From positions 1 to 64,000 of the forward strand of contig CAJUJJ010000003.1 in the NCBI GenBank assembly GCA_910586765.1: DNA of 64,000 nt. Direction: 5' to 3'. Positions 41,663 to 50,805 of this stretch are shown piece by piece; position 1 is the stretch's first letter, and every line of letters starts with the position of its first letter. The stretch comes from an uncultured Clostridia bacterium. GTDB taxonomy: Bacteria > Bacillota > Clostridia > Lachnospirales > Anaerotignaceae. Made by a program: the position numbers and the translations under genes. The notes under the pieces are model-generated. The model was not told the DNA's origin, made no database searches, and was given only the letters and a program-made list of their open reading frames with translations.

Positions 41663-42436
41663 ATGGACCGTTCATTTTATACAGGTGCTGTAGGAGCGAT
41701 TGCACATCAAGAGAGATTAAATATCATAGCAAATAATATTGCGAATGTAAATACACATGGATATAAAAATAAACCATCAACATTTTCAGAATGTATCTAT
41801 AGTAATTTGAATGCAGTTGCACAACAACCAACAGATTATATTGCAGGGGCAGGAGTGCACGTAGAAAAAACGAATGTAGATTTTACACAAGGGCATCTTG
41901 CTACAACAGGTTTAGAATATGATTATATGATTATGGGAGATGGATTTTTTGCCATACAAAATCCTGTAACACAAGAAATTACATATACAAGAAATGGTAA
42001 TTTTATGACATCATTGCAGCAAGATGGTACTTTTTATCTTGAGACAGCAAATGGCAAAAGAGTATTAGATGTCAATCAAAATCCTATTATTGTAGGGACA
42101 TTACCTCCAACAGCAGAGGGAGGAGTACCTGGTTCTCAAGAAATGATAGCAGGAGAAGATTTGATTGAACAAATAGGAATATATACATTTCCTTCTACAA
42201 ATGGTATGGAGAGTGTAAGAGGAACAGAATTTATACCAGCAGAAAAAGATGGTCAGCCTGTAGCAACGGCTGGAGACAAAACAATATTACAACATAGAGC
42301 ATTAGAAATGAGTAATGTCAATTTAGGACAGGAAGTAACAAAAATGATTGAAGCACAAAGGTGTTATCAATACGCATTAAGAATGGTACAAACTTCTGAT
42401 GAAGTAGAAACAACCATTAATGGATTGAGGTCTTAA
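41663..42436 (+). CDS. flgG: Flagellar distal rod protein, FlgG-type
   Basis: 257 aa. FYTGAVGAIAHQERLNIIAN NIANVNTHGYKNKPSTFSE at the N terminus, GDGFFAIQNPVTQEITYTRN G in the middle, and LEMSNVNLGQEVTKMIEAQR CYQYALRMVQTSDEVE at the C terminus are the rod/hook domains. AGGAGG site. Probably co-transcribed with sigD, flgF, cheC and cheD. Confidence 0.87.
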   Translation: MDRSFYTGAVGAIAHQERLNIIANNIANVNTHGYKNKPSTFSECIYSNLNAVAQQPTDYIAGAGVHVEKTNVDFTQGHLATTGLEYDYMIMGDGFFAIQNPVTQEITYTRNGNFMTSLQQDGTFYLETANGKRVLDVNQNPIIVGTLPPTAEGGVPGSQEMIAGEDLIEQIGIYTFPSTNGMESVRGTEFIPAEKDGQPVATAGDKTILQHRALEMSNVNLGQEVTKMIEAQRCYQYALRMVQTSDEVETTINGLRS

Positions 42437-42466
42437 TAAGACAACTTTGCTAGGAGGAAGCACTAT

Positions 42467-43087
42467 ATGAAAAAGTATGAGGAAATAAATAGCCTTGAAA
42501 TAGACGTTATGAGGGAAATAGGCAGTATTGGCACAGGGAATGCAGCGACAGCACTTTCTCAAATGATGAATAGAAAAATTAAAATGACAATGCCGGAAGT
42601 TCAGATATTGGGATTTAATGAAGCAATTACAAAATTAGGTGACCCTGAAATGATTGTTTCTGGTGTATTGGTAAATATATCAGGGGAATTAAATGGAGTT
42701 ATGTTGTATTTGCAAAATTTAGATTTGATTAATATTATGTTGGAGCACGTATTAACATCAAAAATTGATGATTTTAGTCAATTAGGTGAATTAGAAATAT
42801 CTGCATTAGTAGAGATTGGCAACATTATGATTTCATCTTATGTAAGTGCAATTTCAAAATTGACAGGAATTTCAATTAATTTATCAGTGCCTGCCATGTC
42901 AGTGAATATGTTGGGAGGGATTATGTCTGTACCAATGGTAGAATTTGGACATCAAACGGATAAATTAATGATTATAAATGGAAAATTTGTTGTAGAGGAT
43001 AAAGAGGTATATAGTAATTTATTGTTAATGCCAGATATACCATCTTTAAATTATCTTTTGAAGAAATTAGGTGTTTTGAATGAGTGA
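42467..43087 (+). CDS. cheC: CheC-family CheY-P phosphatase
   Basis: 206 aa. Two phosphatase motifs: MREIGSIGTGNAATALSQMM (near 15-35) and VEIGNIMISSYVSAISKL (near 118-135), each with Glu and Asn three residues apart. The fold is the same as FliY's N-terminal part but without the FliN domain. It dephosphorylates CheY-P and regulates CheD. AGGAGG site; it overlaps cheD by 8 nt, so the partners are translationally coupled. Confidence 0.93.
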   Translation: MKKYEEINSLEIDVMREIGSIGTGNAATALSQMMNRKIKMTMPEVQILGFNEAITKLGDPEMIVSGVLVNISGELNGVMLYLQNLDLINIMLEHVLTSKIDDFSQLGELEISALVEIGNIMISSYVSAISKLTGISINLSVPAMSVNMLGGIMSVPMVEFGHQTDKLMIINGKFVVEDKEVYSNLLLMPDIPSLNYLLKKLGVLNE

Positions 43088-43565
43088 GAAGCAATTAGTG
43101 GTAGGAATTGCTGACATGAAGATTTGTCGTGGACCCGGAAAATTGATTACATATGCGTTAGGTTCCTGTATTGGTATTTGTTTTTATGACCCTATGATAC
43201 GTTTGGGTGGAATGGTTCATATTATGTTACCAAATAATATGGAGGGAAATAATAGTAATGTGTTTAAATATGCTGATACAGGTATACCAGCAACACTTCG
43301 CAAAATGGAAGTATTTGGAGGAGTGCGTGCACGTATGGTTTGTAAAATTGCAGGTGGAGCAAAAATGTTTGAGGTACAAGGCAATAATTCCATAGGCAAT
43401 ATAGGGCAAAGAAATATAGAAACAGTAAAAAAAGTATTAGCAAAAGAAGGACTTCGTGTTACAAGAGAAGATGTAGGTTTAAATTATGCTAGAACATTGC
43501 TTTTGGACTCAGAAACAGGAGTAGTGTTAGTACGTTCTTTTGGAAGGAAAGAGTTAGTTCTTTAA
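43080..43565 (+). CDS. cheD: Chemoreceptor glutamine deamidase CheD
   Basis: 161 aa. Catalytic Cys30 in ALGSCIGICFYDP and His47 in GGMVHIMLP are in place; KIAGGAKMF and IGNIGQRNIETVKKVLAKEG are family blocks. It deamidates receptor Gln residues and binds CheC. Last gene of the large cluster; a long imperfect hairpin follows. cheA, cheW, cheB and cheR are not here. Confidence 0.95.
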   Translation: MSEKQLVVGIADMKICRGPGKLITYALGSCIGICFYDPMIRLGGMVHIMLPNNMEGNNSNVFKYADTGIPATLRKMEVFGGVRARMVCKIAGGAKMFEVQGNNSIGNIGQRNIETVKKVLAKEGLRVTREDVGLNYARTLLLDSETGVVLVRSFGRKELVL

Positions 43566-43931
43566 AAATAAAATCTAAGTCTTGAGCATAGATAGCTTCT
43601 TTTGTGTAAGTTGTTTATGCTCAAGATTAAGATTTATTGAATAGAATACTATAAAAATATAAATTTATAAAGTAATACAGTTATATTTTAATATTTTTAG
43701 TCGATATAAATAAAAAAAGGGCTTTGATAGAAGTGATTTATATTGATATTTTGGAAAACAAATTGTAACAAATAGTGTTTTTATATTTGGCATTATTTCA
43801 CTAAAAATACTTTTAAAAGAATGGGGTATTTATTAATATATAGAATTTTTTTAAAGGAGATTTTAATACAATAAATTTTGCAAAACAGTGAAGCATTTGT
43901 TCAAAAAATAATATGGGAGGGCATTTGAACG
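43566..43931 (+). other. Gap between cheD and cheV: terminal RNA hairpin and possible sigma-28 promoter
   Basis: 43572-43634 holds a long stem (AAGTCTTGAGCATA with TATGCTCAAGATTAAG, internal mismatches) that may end the cheD transcript. At 43700-43707 GTCGATAT resembles a sigma-28 -10, with TATATTTT (43682-43689) as an imperfect -35 ten nt upstream. The remaining 220 nt before cheV are AT-rich with no ORF. Confidence 0.45.
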
Positions 43932-44852
43932 ATGAAAAAGACCAAAGGTGAGATTTTATTAGAGTCTGGCACAAATGAAATAGAAATTATGGAATTTATG
44001 ATTTATGGAGAATTGTATGGCATTAATGTAGCAAAAGTAACAGAAATTATGATGTCAGATAAAGTAAAACCAATTCCTCATTCACACCCTGTTGTAGAGG
44101 GCATATTTAAGCCTAGAGAAACAGTGTTAACAGTAATTGATTTACCTAAATATTTAACAGGAAGAGAAAGTGAAAAAGACGAAAAAGATTTGTTTATTGT
44201 AACAAATTTTAATAAAATGTTTGCAACATTTAGAGTACATAGTGTAGTAGGCATTAGCAGAATTTCATGGAATGATATACAAAAGCCAGATAAGACAATA
44301 TCTGGAGGAGAAGAAGGTGTTGCAACAGGCATTGCACAAACAGAAGGAGTGCTTGTAACAATACTTGATTTTGAAAAAATTGTTTCTGAGATTGCACCAG
44401 AAACTACAATACAAATTGAAGAAATTGAAAAAATGGGAAAACGAAGCAAAAATAAAAAACCTATTGTTATGGCAGAGGATTCTGTGCTTCTTGCAAAATT
44501 GATAAGAGATTCTTTAAATAAAGCAGGGTATCAAAATGTATTAAAATTTGATAATGGTGAAGAAGCATGGGAATATTTAAAGAGTGTTCGAAAAGAAGAA
44601 AATATATATGAGAAAGCATCTTTAATTATTACAGATATTGAGATGCCAAGAATGGACGGTCACAGACTGACAAAATTAGTAAAAGATGACCCAGACTTAC
44701 AAAAAATTCCTGTTGTTATATTTTCCTCCTTGATTAATGAAGAAATGAGAATAAAGGGAAAACAGTTGGGAGCAGATGAACAACTTTCTAAACCAGAAAT
44801 CGGTCATTTAGTAGAGGTTATTGATGAATTGTTAGAAAAGAACAATATATAA
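43932..44852 (+). CDS. cheV: CheV: CheW-receiver hybrid chemotaxis coupling protein
   Basis: 306 aa. CheW-like domain at about 18-155 (EFMIYGELYGINVAKVTEIM and PVVEGIFKPRETVLTVIDLP) and a C-terminal receiver at about 175-300, with Glu182/Asp183, phosphoacceptor Asp235 in IITDIEMPRMDG, SS and Lys in QLSKPEIGH. It couples receptors to CheA and provides phosphorylation-based adaptation. GGGAGGG site. 57 nt before the EAL-HDOD gene and probably co-transcribed with it. Confidence 0.95.
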   Translation: MKKTKGEILLESGTNEIEIMEFMIYGELYGINVAKVTEIMMSDKVKPIPHSHPVVEGIFKPRETVLTVIDLPKYLTGRESEKDEKDLFIVTNFNKMFATFRVHSVVGISRISWNDIQKPDKTISGGEEGVATGIAQTEGVLVTILDFEKIVSEIAPETTIQIEEIEKMGKRSKNKKPIVMAEDSVLLAKLIRDSLNKAGYQNVLKFDNGEEAWEYLKSVRKEENIYEKASLIITDIEMPRMDGHRLTKLVKDDPDLQKIPVVIFSSLINEEMRIKGKQLGADEQLSKPEIGHLVEVIDELLEKNNI

Positions 44853-44909
44853 AATTCTATAAAATGAGTAAGATTTTAGGTCAAAAGCTTAAAATGAGGT
44901 GGAAAAGGT

Positions 44910-46283
44910 ATGATGAACAAGTATGTTGTAAGGCAACCGATAAAAGACAAACAAGGTAATTTGTTTGGATATGAAATATTATTTCAAGAAGAGAAAGGGA
45001 GTGGATTGTATAATCAAACAAATGATTATGCAGCAGCAGACTCTATTTCCAATTTTTTAGCACAGAATAATAAAAAAATATTTAATGATAAAATCACTTT
45101 TATGACATTTACGCCAAATTTGCTATTTAAAAATACACCAAAAATATTTAAACAAAATGACTTAGTAATACAAATTGAAGATAATGTAATTATTCACCCA
45201 TTGGCGACAACATTAATACAAAGATTTCGTAAAGAGGGATATAAATTTGCAATTAATGATTTTCAATTTGCACCAAGATATTTTGGATTAATGGAATTTT
45301 TGGATTATATTAAATTAGATTTTGGAAAAAATGAAGCAGTATCATTAGAAAATACAGTAAAATTAGCAAAGAATTTTAATAAAATTTGTATAGCCTATGG
45401 TATTGAAACACAAAAGCAGTATGATTTAGCGAAGGATTTAGGAGTAGACTATTTTCAAGGGCAGTATGTAGCGGAAAAAGTAGAAACAAAAGCGAATAAA
45501 ACAGACTATTTGCAAAGTAACTTCTTCCAGTTGGTAGTAGAAGTAACAAAAGATGAGCCAAATGTTGAAATGATTGAAGAAATTATTTCAAGAGATGCAG
45601 CTTTAACATATGGTTTGTTGAAAATGGTAAATTCCGTATATTTTGCATTGAGAAATAGAACATCTTCTATTCGTCAAGCATTGGTGACATTGGGACTAGG
45701 ACAGTTAAAACAATGGATATATCTTTTAAGTTTTAAAGGAGATAAAGATTTTGGTTCTGAAGATGTTTTAAAACGTTCTTTTTTGAGAGCAAACTTTTCT
45801 GCTGAATTGATGGAATATAATACAACATTGCCTATTTCAAAAAATGAAGCATATTTGATGGGAATGTTTTCTACAATGGGTAGTTTAATTGATGCTTCAT
45901 TAGAAGAAATTTTTGAAGATATCCCAATTTCAGAGGAATTAAAACAGGCATTGGTATATCATAAAGGGCCTTGTTCTTTGTTGTTAGATTTGGTACTTTG
46001 TTATGAAAGAGCAGATTGGCAAAACATTACGAATTATGCTGATATTTTAGGCATACCAACAAATATGATTGCACAAGTTTATTTTAATTGTGTAGAAGAA
46101 GTAAATCGTATTTGGGAAACAATAAAAGATACAGAATATGATGAAGAAGAAGTAAAAGCGGCACAGAATGAAGAAACGATTGAGGAAATCATAGGAGATG
46201 ACATAGAAGACGACATTGACATTGATAGTATAGTAAATGACGATTTGGGAAAAACAACTACTGTAGAAGGAGATATAAAATAA
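44910..46283 (+). CDS. EAL-HDOD protein (YuxH type), EAL domain probably inactive
   Basis: 457 aa. The N-terminal EAL-like domain (1-200) is degenerate: the ExLxR motif reads YEILFQ, the DDFG motif reads NDFQ, yet YIKLDF and GIETQKQYDLAKDLGVDYFQ remain. Two of the metal or general-base positions are changed, so c-di-GMP hydrolysis is unlikely and binding is possible. The HDOD domain (about 205-400) has DAALTYGLLKMVNSVYFALR. The last 55 residues are acidic (EEIIGDDIEDDIDIDSIVND). It lies in the chemotaxis block beside cheV and faces the ComFB gene, suggesting a signalling role. Confidence 0.88.
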   Translation: MMNKYVVRQPIKDKQGNLFGYEILFQEEKGSGLYNQTNDYAAADSISNFLAQNNKKIFNDKITFMTFTPNLLFKNTPKIFKQNDLVIQIEDNVIIHPLATTLIQRFRKEGYKFAINDFQFAPRYFGLMEFLDYIKLDFGKNEAVSLENTVKLAKNFNKICIAYGIETQKQYDLAKDLGVDYFQGQYVAEKVETKANKTDYLQSNFFQLVVEVTKDEPNVEMIEEIISRDAALTYGLLKMVNSVYFALRNRTSSIRQALVTLGLGQLKQWIYLLSFKGDKDFGSEDVLKRSFLRANFSAELMEYNTTLPISKNEAYLMGMFSTMGSLIDASLEEIFEDIPISEELKQALVYHKGPCSLLLDLVLCYERADWQNITNYADILGIPTNMIAQVYFNCVEEVNRIWETIKDTEYDEEEVKAAQNEETIEEIIGDDIEDDIDIDSIVNDDLGKTTTVEGDIK

Positions 46284-46314
46284 ATAAAAAAGGCTGGTAT
46301 ACACCAGCCTTTTA
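46284..46314. terminator. Bidirectional terminator between EAL-HDOD and ComFB genes
   Basis: AAAAGGCTGGTGT-type stem: AAAGGCTGGT pairs with ACCAGCCTTTT around ATAC, with A/T tracts on both sides. It ends both convergent genes. Confidence 0.85.
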
Positions 46315-46329
46315 TGTTATGTAAGAGCG

Positions 46330-47037
46330 TTATTTTTTACTGTGATGAGGGGATTTGCCTACCGCTAAACAGGCTTTTAATACTTCAGTAGAAATAAGTA
46401 CAGAATACTTTGTACGATACATATGAAGTAATGGGGAAAGACTTCCTTTTTTTACTACAATGTATTTAGAAGGAAGATTTGTCAAAGCTAATGCCATAGT
46501 ATCAATAATACAATGATTACAACTGCACTGAGCATATTGTTTCATGTAATCCACAATAACTTCTTTTACAAATGTTTCCATAACATTCATATAAATATAT
46601 TCTTCATCATTTAATTTAATTTGTTTGCTATCGTTTTTGATTACATTTTTAAAATCATCTTCTAAATCATTTAAAGCACTTTGTTTTTGTATAATGTCAG
46701 TTTGTTCAAATAATGCTGCTTCTTCTGGTGTAACTTCTTCTGGCTCTATTTCGTGTTGTAGATTAATTGTGTTTTCCTCTGTTTGTGTAAAAGGAATAAA
46801 AGTATCTGAAGGAGTAACTTTTTCTGTAATTATTTCTGATGGTTCTAATAATTCGGTTAATTTTTCTTTTATGATTTCAGAAACATGAGTATCATCTGAT
46901 TTTTGAATTTCCATAGAAGTAGTAAATTCTGATGCTTTTGAAGTTTGTTGAGTTGATGTATTTTCATATTCTATATTTTGGCTATTTGCATTAAAATCTA
47001 AATCTTGTGGTGTTTTGTTATTATTTTGTGCTGACAT
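46330..47037 (-). CDS. ComFB-domain protein with long disordered N terminus
   Basis: 235 aa. Residues 1-140 are polar and acidic, probably disordered. The C-terminal domain (about 148-232) fits the late competence ComFB family: METFVKEVIVDYMKQYAQCS CNHCIIDTMALALTNLPSKY, with Cys171/173/176 (CSCNHC) and Asp179, ending VGKSPHH. ComFB proteins have recently been described as cyclic-dinucleotide binders with links to motility; I infer such a role here because the gene sits between the EAL-HDOD gene and fliD. Own sigma-A promoter (47160-47188), GGGGG site. Confidence 0.82.
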   Translation of the reverse strand: MSAQNNNKTPQDLDFNANSQNIEYENTSTQQTSKASEFTTSMEIQKSDDTHVSEIIKEKLTELLEPSEIITEKVTPSDTFIPFTQTEENTINLQHEIEPEEVTPEEAALFEQTDIIQKQSALNDLEDDFKNVIKNDSKQIKLNDEEYIYMNVMETFVKEVIVDYMKQYAQCSCNHCIIDTMALALTNLPSKYIVVKKGSLSPLLHMYRTKYSVLISTEVLKACLAVGKSPHHSKK

Positions 47038-47159
47038 AATAATGCCCCCTTTTTAAAATTGTTATAATATTGATAAAGATATGAGTAAATAATGTATGTT
47101 AAAAAATCCCCTTCACATAGTGACAATATTGCTTTTATTTTGTAAAGGTATTATTACTT

Positions 47160-47188
47160 ATTATACTAGAAACATAACAACTTGTAAA
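47160..47188 (-). promoter_or_regulatory. Sigma-A promoter of the ComFB-domain gene
   Basis: Minus strand TTTACA (47188-47183), 17-nt spacer, TATAAT (47165-47160). The leader is about 115 nt and contains TCACATAGTGA (47115-47125), a small palindrome. Confidence 0.75.
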
Positions 47189-47218
47189 TTTCAATAACAT
47201 TTATTTTAAAATTAATCT

Positions 47219-47245
47219 TAATTAAAGTATACTATATGTCGATAA
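47219..47245 (+). promoter_or_regulatory. Candidate sigma-28 promoter for fliD-fliS
   Basis: GTCGATAA (47238-47245) fits the sigma-28 -10. With 11-nt spacing the -35 would be TAATTAAA; a better TAAAGTAT at 47223 is too close. The start of fliD is about 74 nt downstream. Plausible because fliD is a late gene, but the -35 is weak. Confidence 0.4.
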
Positions 47246-47318
47246 ATAAGTATAGAGGATAAATCAGAAAAAAAGATATAGATTATTTTCAAAATAAATG
47301 ATAGAAAGGGTGTATACT

Positions 47319-49865
47319 ATGGCAACAGTAGGTGGAGTAAGTAGTTCAACAACTACAAATAGTTTTTATAACAATAAAATTAGCGGCCTTGCCAGTGGTT
47401 TAGATACAGAAACATTAATTGAAAATATGACTGCTGCAACAAGGTCAAAAATAGCAAAACAAAAACAAAAGAAACAAACAGTGCAATGGAAAATGGACGC
47501 AATGCGTTCTATTAGTAACTTGTTGGTAAGCTTTAGAAATAAATATGCTTCTTTTACAAGTCCATCAACAAATCTTTTAAATTCTGACTTTTTTAGCAGA
47601 AACTTGATTAACACAATTGGAGAAAATAGTAAATATATTAAAGCAACAGGAGCTTCTAATTCAGCAGATTCTTTGTCTATATTGGGTGTAAAAAATCTTG
47701 CTTCTAGTGCAAGTATGAATATAGCAAGTGCTTCTGATAAATTGATGGAGTCTGGAGATTTAGACTTGTCTGATGGAGCAAAAACAAATGTTAGTGCAAT
47801 TGCAGGTACTACTATTAGGGTAAAATATGCTGATAAAATAACAAGTATTAGCTTTGCTAGCAGTGGAGAATTTGATACTATGCAGGACGTAGCAGATGCA
47901 ATTAATGAACAATTTGATAGTGGTAAAATTAATGTAGAGGCATCTGTAGGAGATAATGGTGAATTAATATTCAAAGGTGATAAAGGCTATGAAGGAAGCA
48001 CATTTGAAATATTAGGTGATACAGGTGGCGTGTTAGATACATTAGGTATTAAAGCAGAGTCTAAATTAAGCGGTTCAGGTAGCACTATTAAAGGAAATAG
48101 TTATAAATCAGGTGAGGATGCAACAAATGATAGCCGCTTGAAAAAAGAAGTAGATACATGGGACGCAATAGGTGGAAAATCAATGACATTTTCCTATAAT
48201 GGCGTAACGAAACAAATTAAATTGGCAACAAAAGAAGAAGTTGACGAGTATAAAACAAAAAATGGTATTACTGATAATTTAGAAGCATTTGAAAAGTTGA
48301 CGCAAGAAAAACTGGATAAAGCATTTGGTAAAGGCAGAATTACAGTAAATAGAGAACCATCAGGAACTGACAAAGGAAAATTAACATTTGAAACAGCAGA
48401 TGAAACTTCTATATTAAAAGTTACAACTGGTGATACAGGTCTTTTAGGTAAGAGTGGTGTTTTGGGTATCAACTATGGAGAGTCCAACAGAATTAATACA
48501 AATATTGCATTGAAAGATTCTGGATTGTTTGGTGCAGCTAATTTGCAACCAGCTAGTGTACCAAAATTAGATGAAAAGGGCAATCAAGTAAAAGATGAAG
48601 CTGGTAATCCAGTAAATGAAAATGTTTATAAAATTAGTATTAATGGTGTAGATTTTAAATTTAAAGAAGATGAAAAAATTTCTAACATTATTAGTACAAT
48701 TAATAAATCTGATGCTGGTGTTACAATGAGTTATAATGAAACATCAGACAGCTTTACTATAAAGTCAAGTGATTCTGGAGCATCAGGACAAATTGATATT
48801 AAAGATGTTGATGGAAATTTAGCAGAGGTAATGTTTGGTAAACAAACAACTGTAAAAGATGATGATGGAAATGATGTACTTGCTTATGAAAGAAAACTAA
48901 CAGATAAAGATGGGAATGCATTAAAAAATCCTCCTCCATTGGATAAAAATGGAGTTAGCTTAGCTTCTTCTAAATTTAATGCAGGTCAAGATGCTACTAT
49001 TTTAGTTGACTTTGGCGATGGTGCAGGAGCTATGGAAATTACAAGAGGTAGCAATGTATTTGATATAGACGGTATGAGTATTACTGTAACAGGCAAATTT
49101 GGATATGATGCAAGTGGAAATATTGATACTACTACTGAACCAGTAACATTTGATGCACAAGTAGACAGTGATAAAGCGGTTGATGCAGTAAAACAAATGG
49201 TAGACGATTACAACGCATTAATTGAACTGGTAAACAAAGAATTGACAACAAAACGTGACAGAGATTATGCACCATTGACAGATGAACAAAAAGCAGATAT
49301 GTCTGAAAACGAAATTAAACTTTGGGAAGAAAAAGCAAAAGCTGGTATGCTTTTCAATGACTCTGACCTTCGTGGACTTTCTAGCGAATTGAGAACAATA
49401 TTCTCTAGTACAGACATGAAAGCATTGGAAGATGCAGGAATTAGTATATCAAGTGATTATTCTGAAAATGGTAAAATTACATTTAATGAAGACAAATTCA
49501 GAGCAGCAGTAGAAGCAGACCCAGATGGTATTGCAGCATTGTTTACAAGTGAAAAAGATGCAGGTGCTGATTTTGATGGTATTATGACAAGTATGGAAGC
49601 ACTTTGCAAAAAATATGCTTCTACAACAGGTGCTACAAAAGGTATATTGATTGAAAGAGCAGGAAATACAGCTTCACCATTGTCATTGACAAACAATGCT
49701 TTCTTTAAAGAAATGGAAGAAATTCAGACATTAATAGATACATTAAATGATAAATTGAAATCAGAAAGAACAAGATATAATAATCAATTTACAAATTTGG
49801 AAGTATTAATGTCACAAATGAATTCACAAAGTAGCTATTTGTCACAGCTTACTGGAGGATATTAA
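47319..49865 (+). CDS. fliD: Flagellar filament cap protein FliD (enlarged)
   Basis: 848 aa, well above the usual 450-500. The N-terminal FliD domain has KISGLASGLDTETLIENMTA followed by KQTVQWKMDAMRSISNLLVS; the C-terminal domain has KQMVDDYNALIELVNKE and a final coiled coil ending YLSQLTGGY. The extra length is in the middle (about 150-560), with repeated DKxGN/D-rich beta-type segments, presumably surface-exposed cap domains. The start is the ATG at 47319 after AGAAAGGG; the ATG at 47298 lies before that site. Followed by fliS after 67 nt. Confidence 0.94.
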   Translation: MATVGGVSSSTTTNSFYNNKISGLASGLDTETLIENMTAATRSKIAKQKQKKQTVQWKMDAMRSISNLLVSFRNKYASFTSPSTNLLNSDFFSRNLINTIGENSKYIKATGASNSADSLSILGVKNLASSASMNIASASDKLMESGDLDLSDGAKTNVSAIAGTTIRVKYADKITSISFASSGEFDTMQDVADAINEQFDSGKINVEASVGDNGELIFKGDKGYEGSTFEILGDTGGVLDTLGIKAESKLSGSGSTIKGNSYKSGEDATNDSRLKKEVDTWDAIGGKSMTFSYNGVTKQIKLATKEEVDEYKTKNGITDNLEAFEKLTQEKLDKAFGKGRITVNREPSGTDKGKLTFETADETSILKVTTGDTGLLGKSGVLGINYGESNRINTNIALKDSGLFGAANLQPASVPKLDEKGNQVKDEAGNPVNENVYKISINGVDFKFKEDEKISNIISTINKSDAGVTMSYNETSDSFTIKSSDSGASGQIDIKDVDGNLAEVMFGKQTTVKDDDGNDVLAYERKLTDKDGNALKNPPPLDKNGVSLASSKFNAGQDATILVDFGDGAGAMEITRGSNVFDIDGMSITVTGKFGYDASGNIDTTTEPVTFDAQVDSDKAVDAVKQMVDDYNALIELVNKELTTKRDRDYAPLTDEQKADMSENEIKLWEEKAKAGMLFNDSDLRGLSSELRTIFSSTDMKALEDAGISISSDYSENGKITFNEDKFRAAVEADPDGIAALFTSEKDAGADFDGIMTSMEALCKKYASTTGATKGILIERAGNTASPLSLTNNAFFKEMEEIQTLIDTLNDKLKSERTRYNNQFTNLEVLMSQMNSQSSYLSQLTGGY

Positions 49866-49932
49866 GAGATAACGGAATATAACATATTATGGATAAAATA
49901 AAAAGTTGAGGAAAGGGAAGGTTCGCTGATTT

Positions 49933-50322
49933 ATGAATCAATACGGATACCAACAATATAAAACCCAATCTATAAATACAATGACAAAAGCAGAAATGCT
50001 CATATTGTTATACGATGAATTAATTAAAAGATTAACAAGAGCAGAAATGGCTTTGAAAAACCAGAATTTTACAGCATTTGATGAAGCTGTAACAAGATGT
50101 AAGGAAATTGTAGATTATTTAGCTAGTACATTGGATAAAAAATATGATATTAGCAAAGAATTGTCAAAAATGTATGAATATTTTCAATTTGAGTTAGCTC
50201 GTTTATCCGCAGGAAGAAAAATAGAAGTAATTGCAGAAATTAAACCTCTTATTATAGAACTGCGTGATACATTTAAAGAAGCAGATAAAATTAATAGTGG
50301 CGAAAAAGCGAAAAGCAAATAA
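49933..50322 (+). CDS. fliS: Flagellin export chaperone FliS
   Basis: 129 aa helical protein. QYKTQSINTMTKAEMLILLY DELIKRLTRAEMAL and the CKEIVDYLASTLDKKYDISKEL block are typical FliS. It binds the C terminus of flagellin to stop early polymerisation and, in Bacillus, also helps free CsrA by acting with FliW. GGAAGG upstream of the ATG. A terminator-like hairpin follows. Confidence 0.94.
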   Translation: MNQYGYQQYKTQSINTMTKAEMLILLYDELIKRLTRAEMALKNQNFTAFDEAVTRCKEIVDYLASTLDKKYDISKELSKMYEYFQFELARLSAGRKIEVIAEIKPLIIELRDTFKEADKINSGEKAKSK

Positions 50323-50334
50323 CAAATGTAATAT

Positions 50335-50361
50335 TGACGGCAGAGGTTCTGCCGTCTTTAT
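50335..50361 (+). terminator. Terminator/attenuator after fliS
   Basis: GACGGCAGA pairs with TCTGCCGTC around GGT, followed by TTTATTTTAG. The next gene begins 25 nt later with its own AGAAAGGAG, so some read-through is likely. Confidence 0.75.
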
Positions 50362-50385
50362 TTTAGAAAGGAGTTTGATATTATT

Positions 50386-50805
50386 ATGGCAACATTGGAG
50401 AAGGATATAGCACAATTAATCAAGCTGATGAAAAAAGAATATGAAGAAGTACTTAAAATTGAAAACATCACAAATGATATAGAAAATGTGTTGAAAAGAA
50501 ATGACAAAGTTTCTACAGAAATGTTTTTGAATATGCGTATGGAGGTATTTGAAACAATAGATGGTATCAAAGGAGAGATTGAGAATATTTTAACAAGTGG
50601 AGATGAAGAATATTATCACTTTTTAAGAAAGCTTTTGAATGTAGAAACACAAGAGCAAGCAATGAATACAGAATATGAAGATGAAAAAATGCTTATGCTG
50701 ATTAGTTTAAGAACTAGAAATGTTTTAAAGGCTGTTGTAGAAAAAGATAAACAAATGAGCACAAGAATATTAGGAAAAAATTCTTTTTATGCAAAAGTAA
50801 AATAA
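50386..50805 (+). CDS. Small helical protein in FliT/FlgN-like position
   Basis: 139 aa, almost entirely predicted alpha helix: LEKDIAQLIKLMKKEYEEVL, FETIDGIKGEIENILTSGDE, LLMLISLRTRNVLKAVVEKD. No signal peptide. I recognise no family with confidence. Its place directly after fliS is where FliT-type chaperones occur, and its size and helix content fit an export chaperone, possibly for FliD (inference). GAAAGGAG site; shared terminator with the convergent peptidase gene. Confidence 0.6.
   Translation: MATLEKDIAQLIKLMKKEYEEVLKIENITNDIENVLKRNDKVSTEMFLNMRMEVFETIDGIKGEIENILTSGDEEYYHFLRKLLNVETQEQAMNTEYEDEKMLMLISLRTRNVLKAVVEKDKQMSTRILGKNSFYAKVK

Noticed and set aside
43572..43634. Classical intrinsic terminator after cheD
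   Set aside because: A long stem exists but has internal mismatches and a large loop and lacks a U-tract, so it is reported only as a possible 3' structure.
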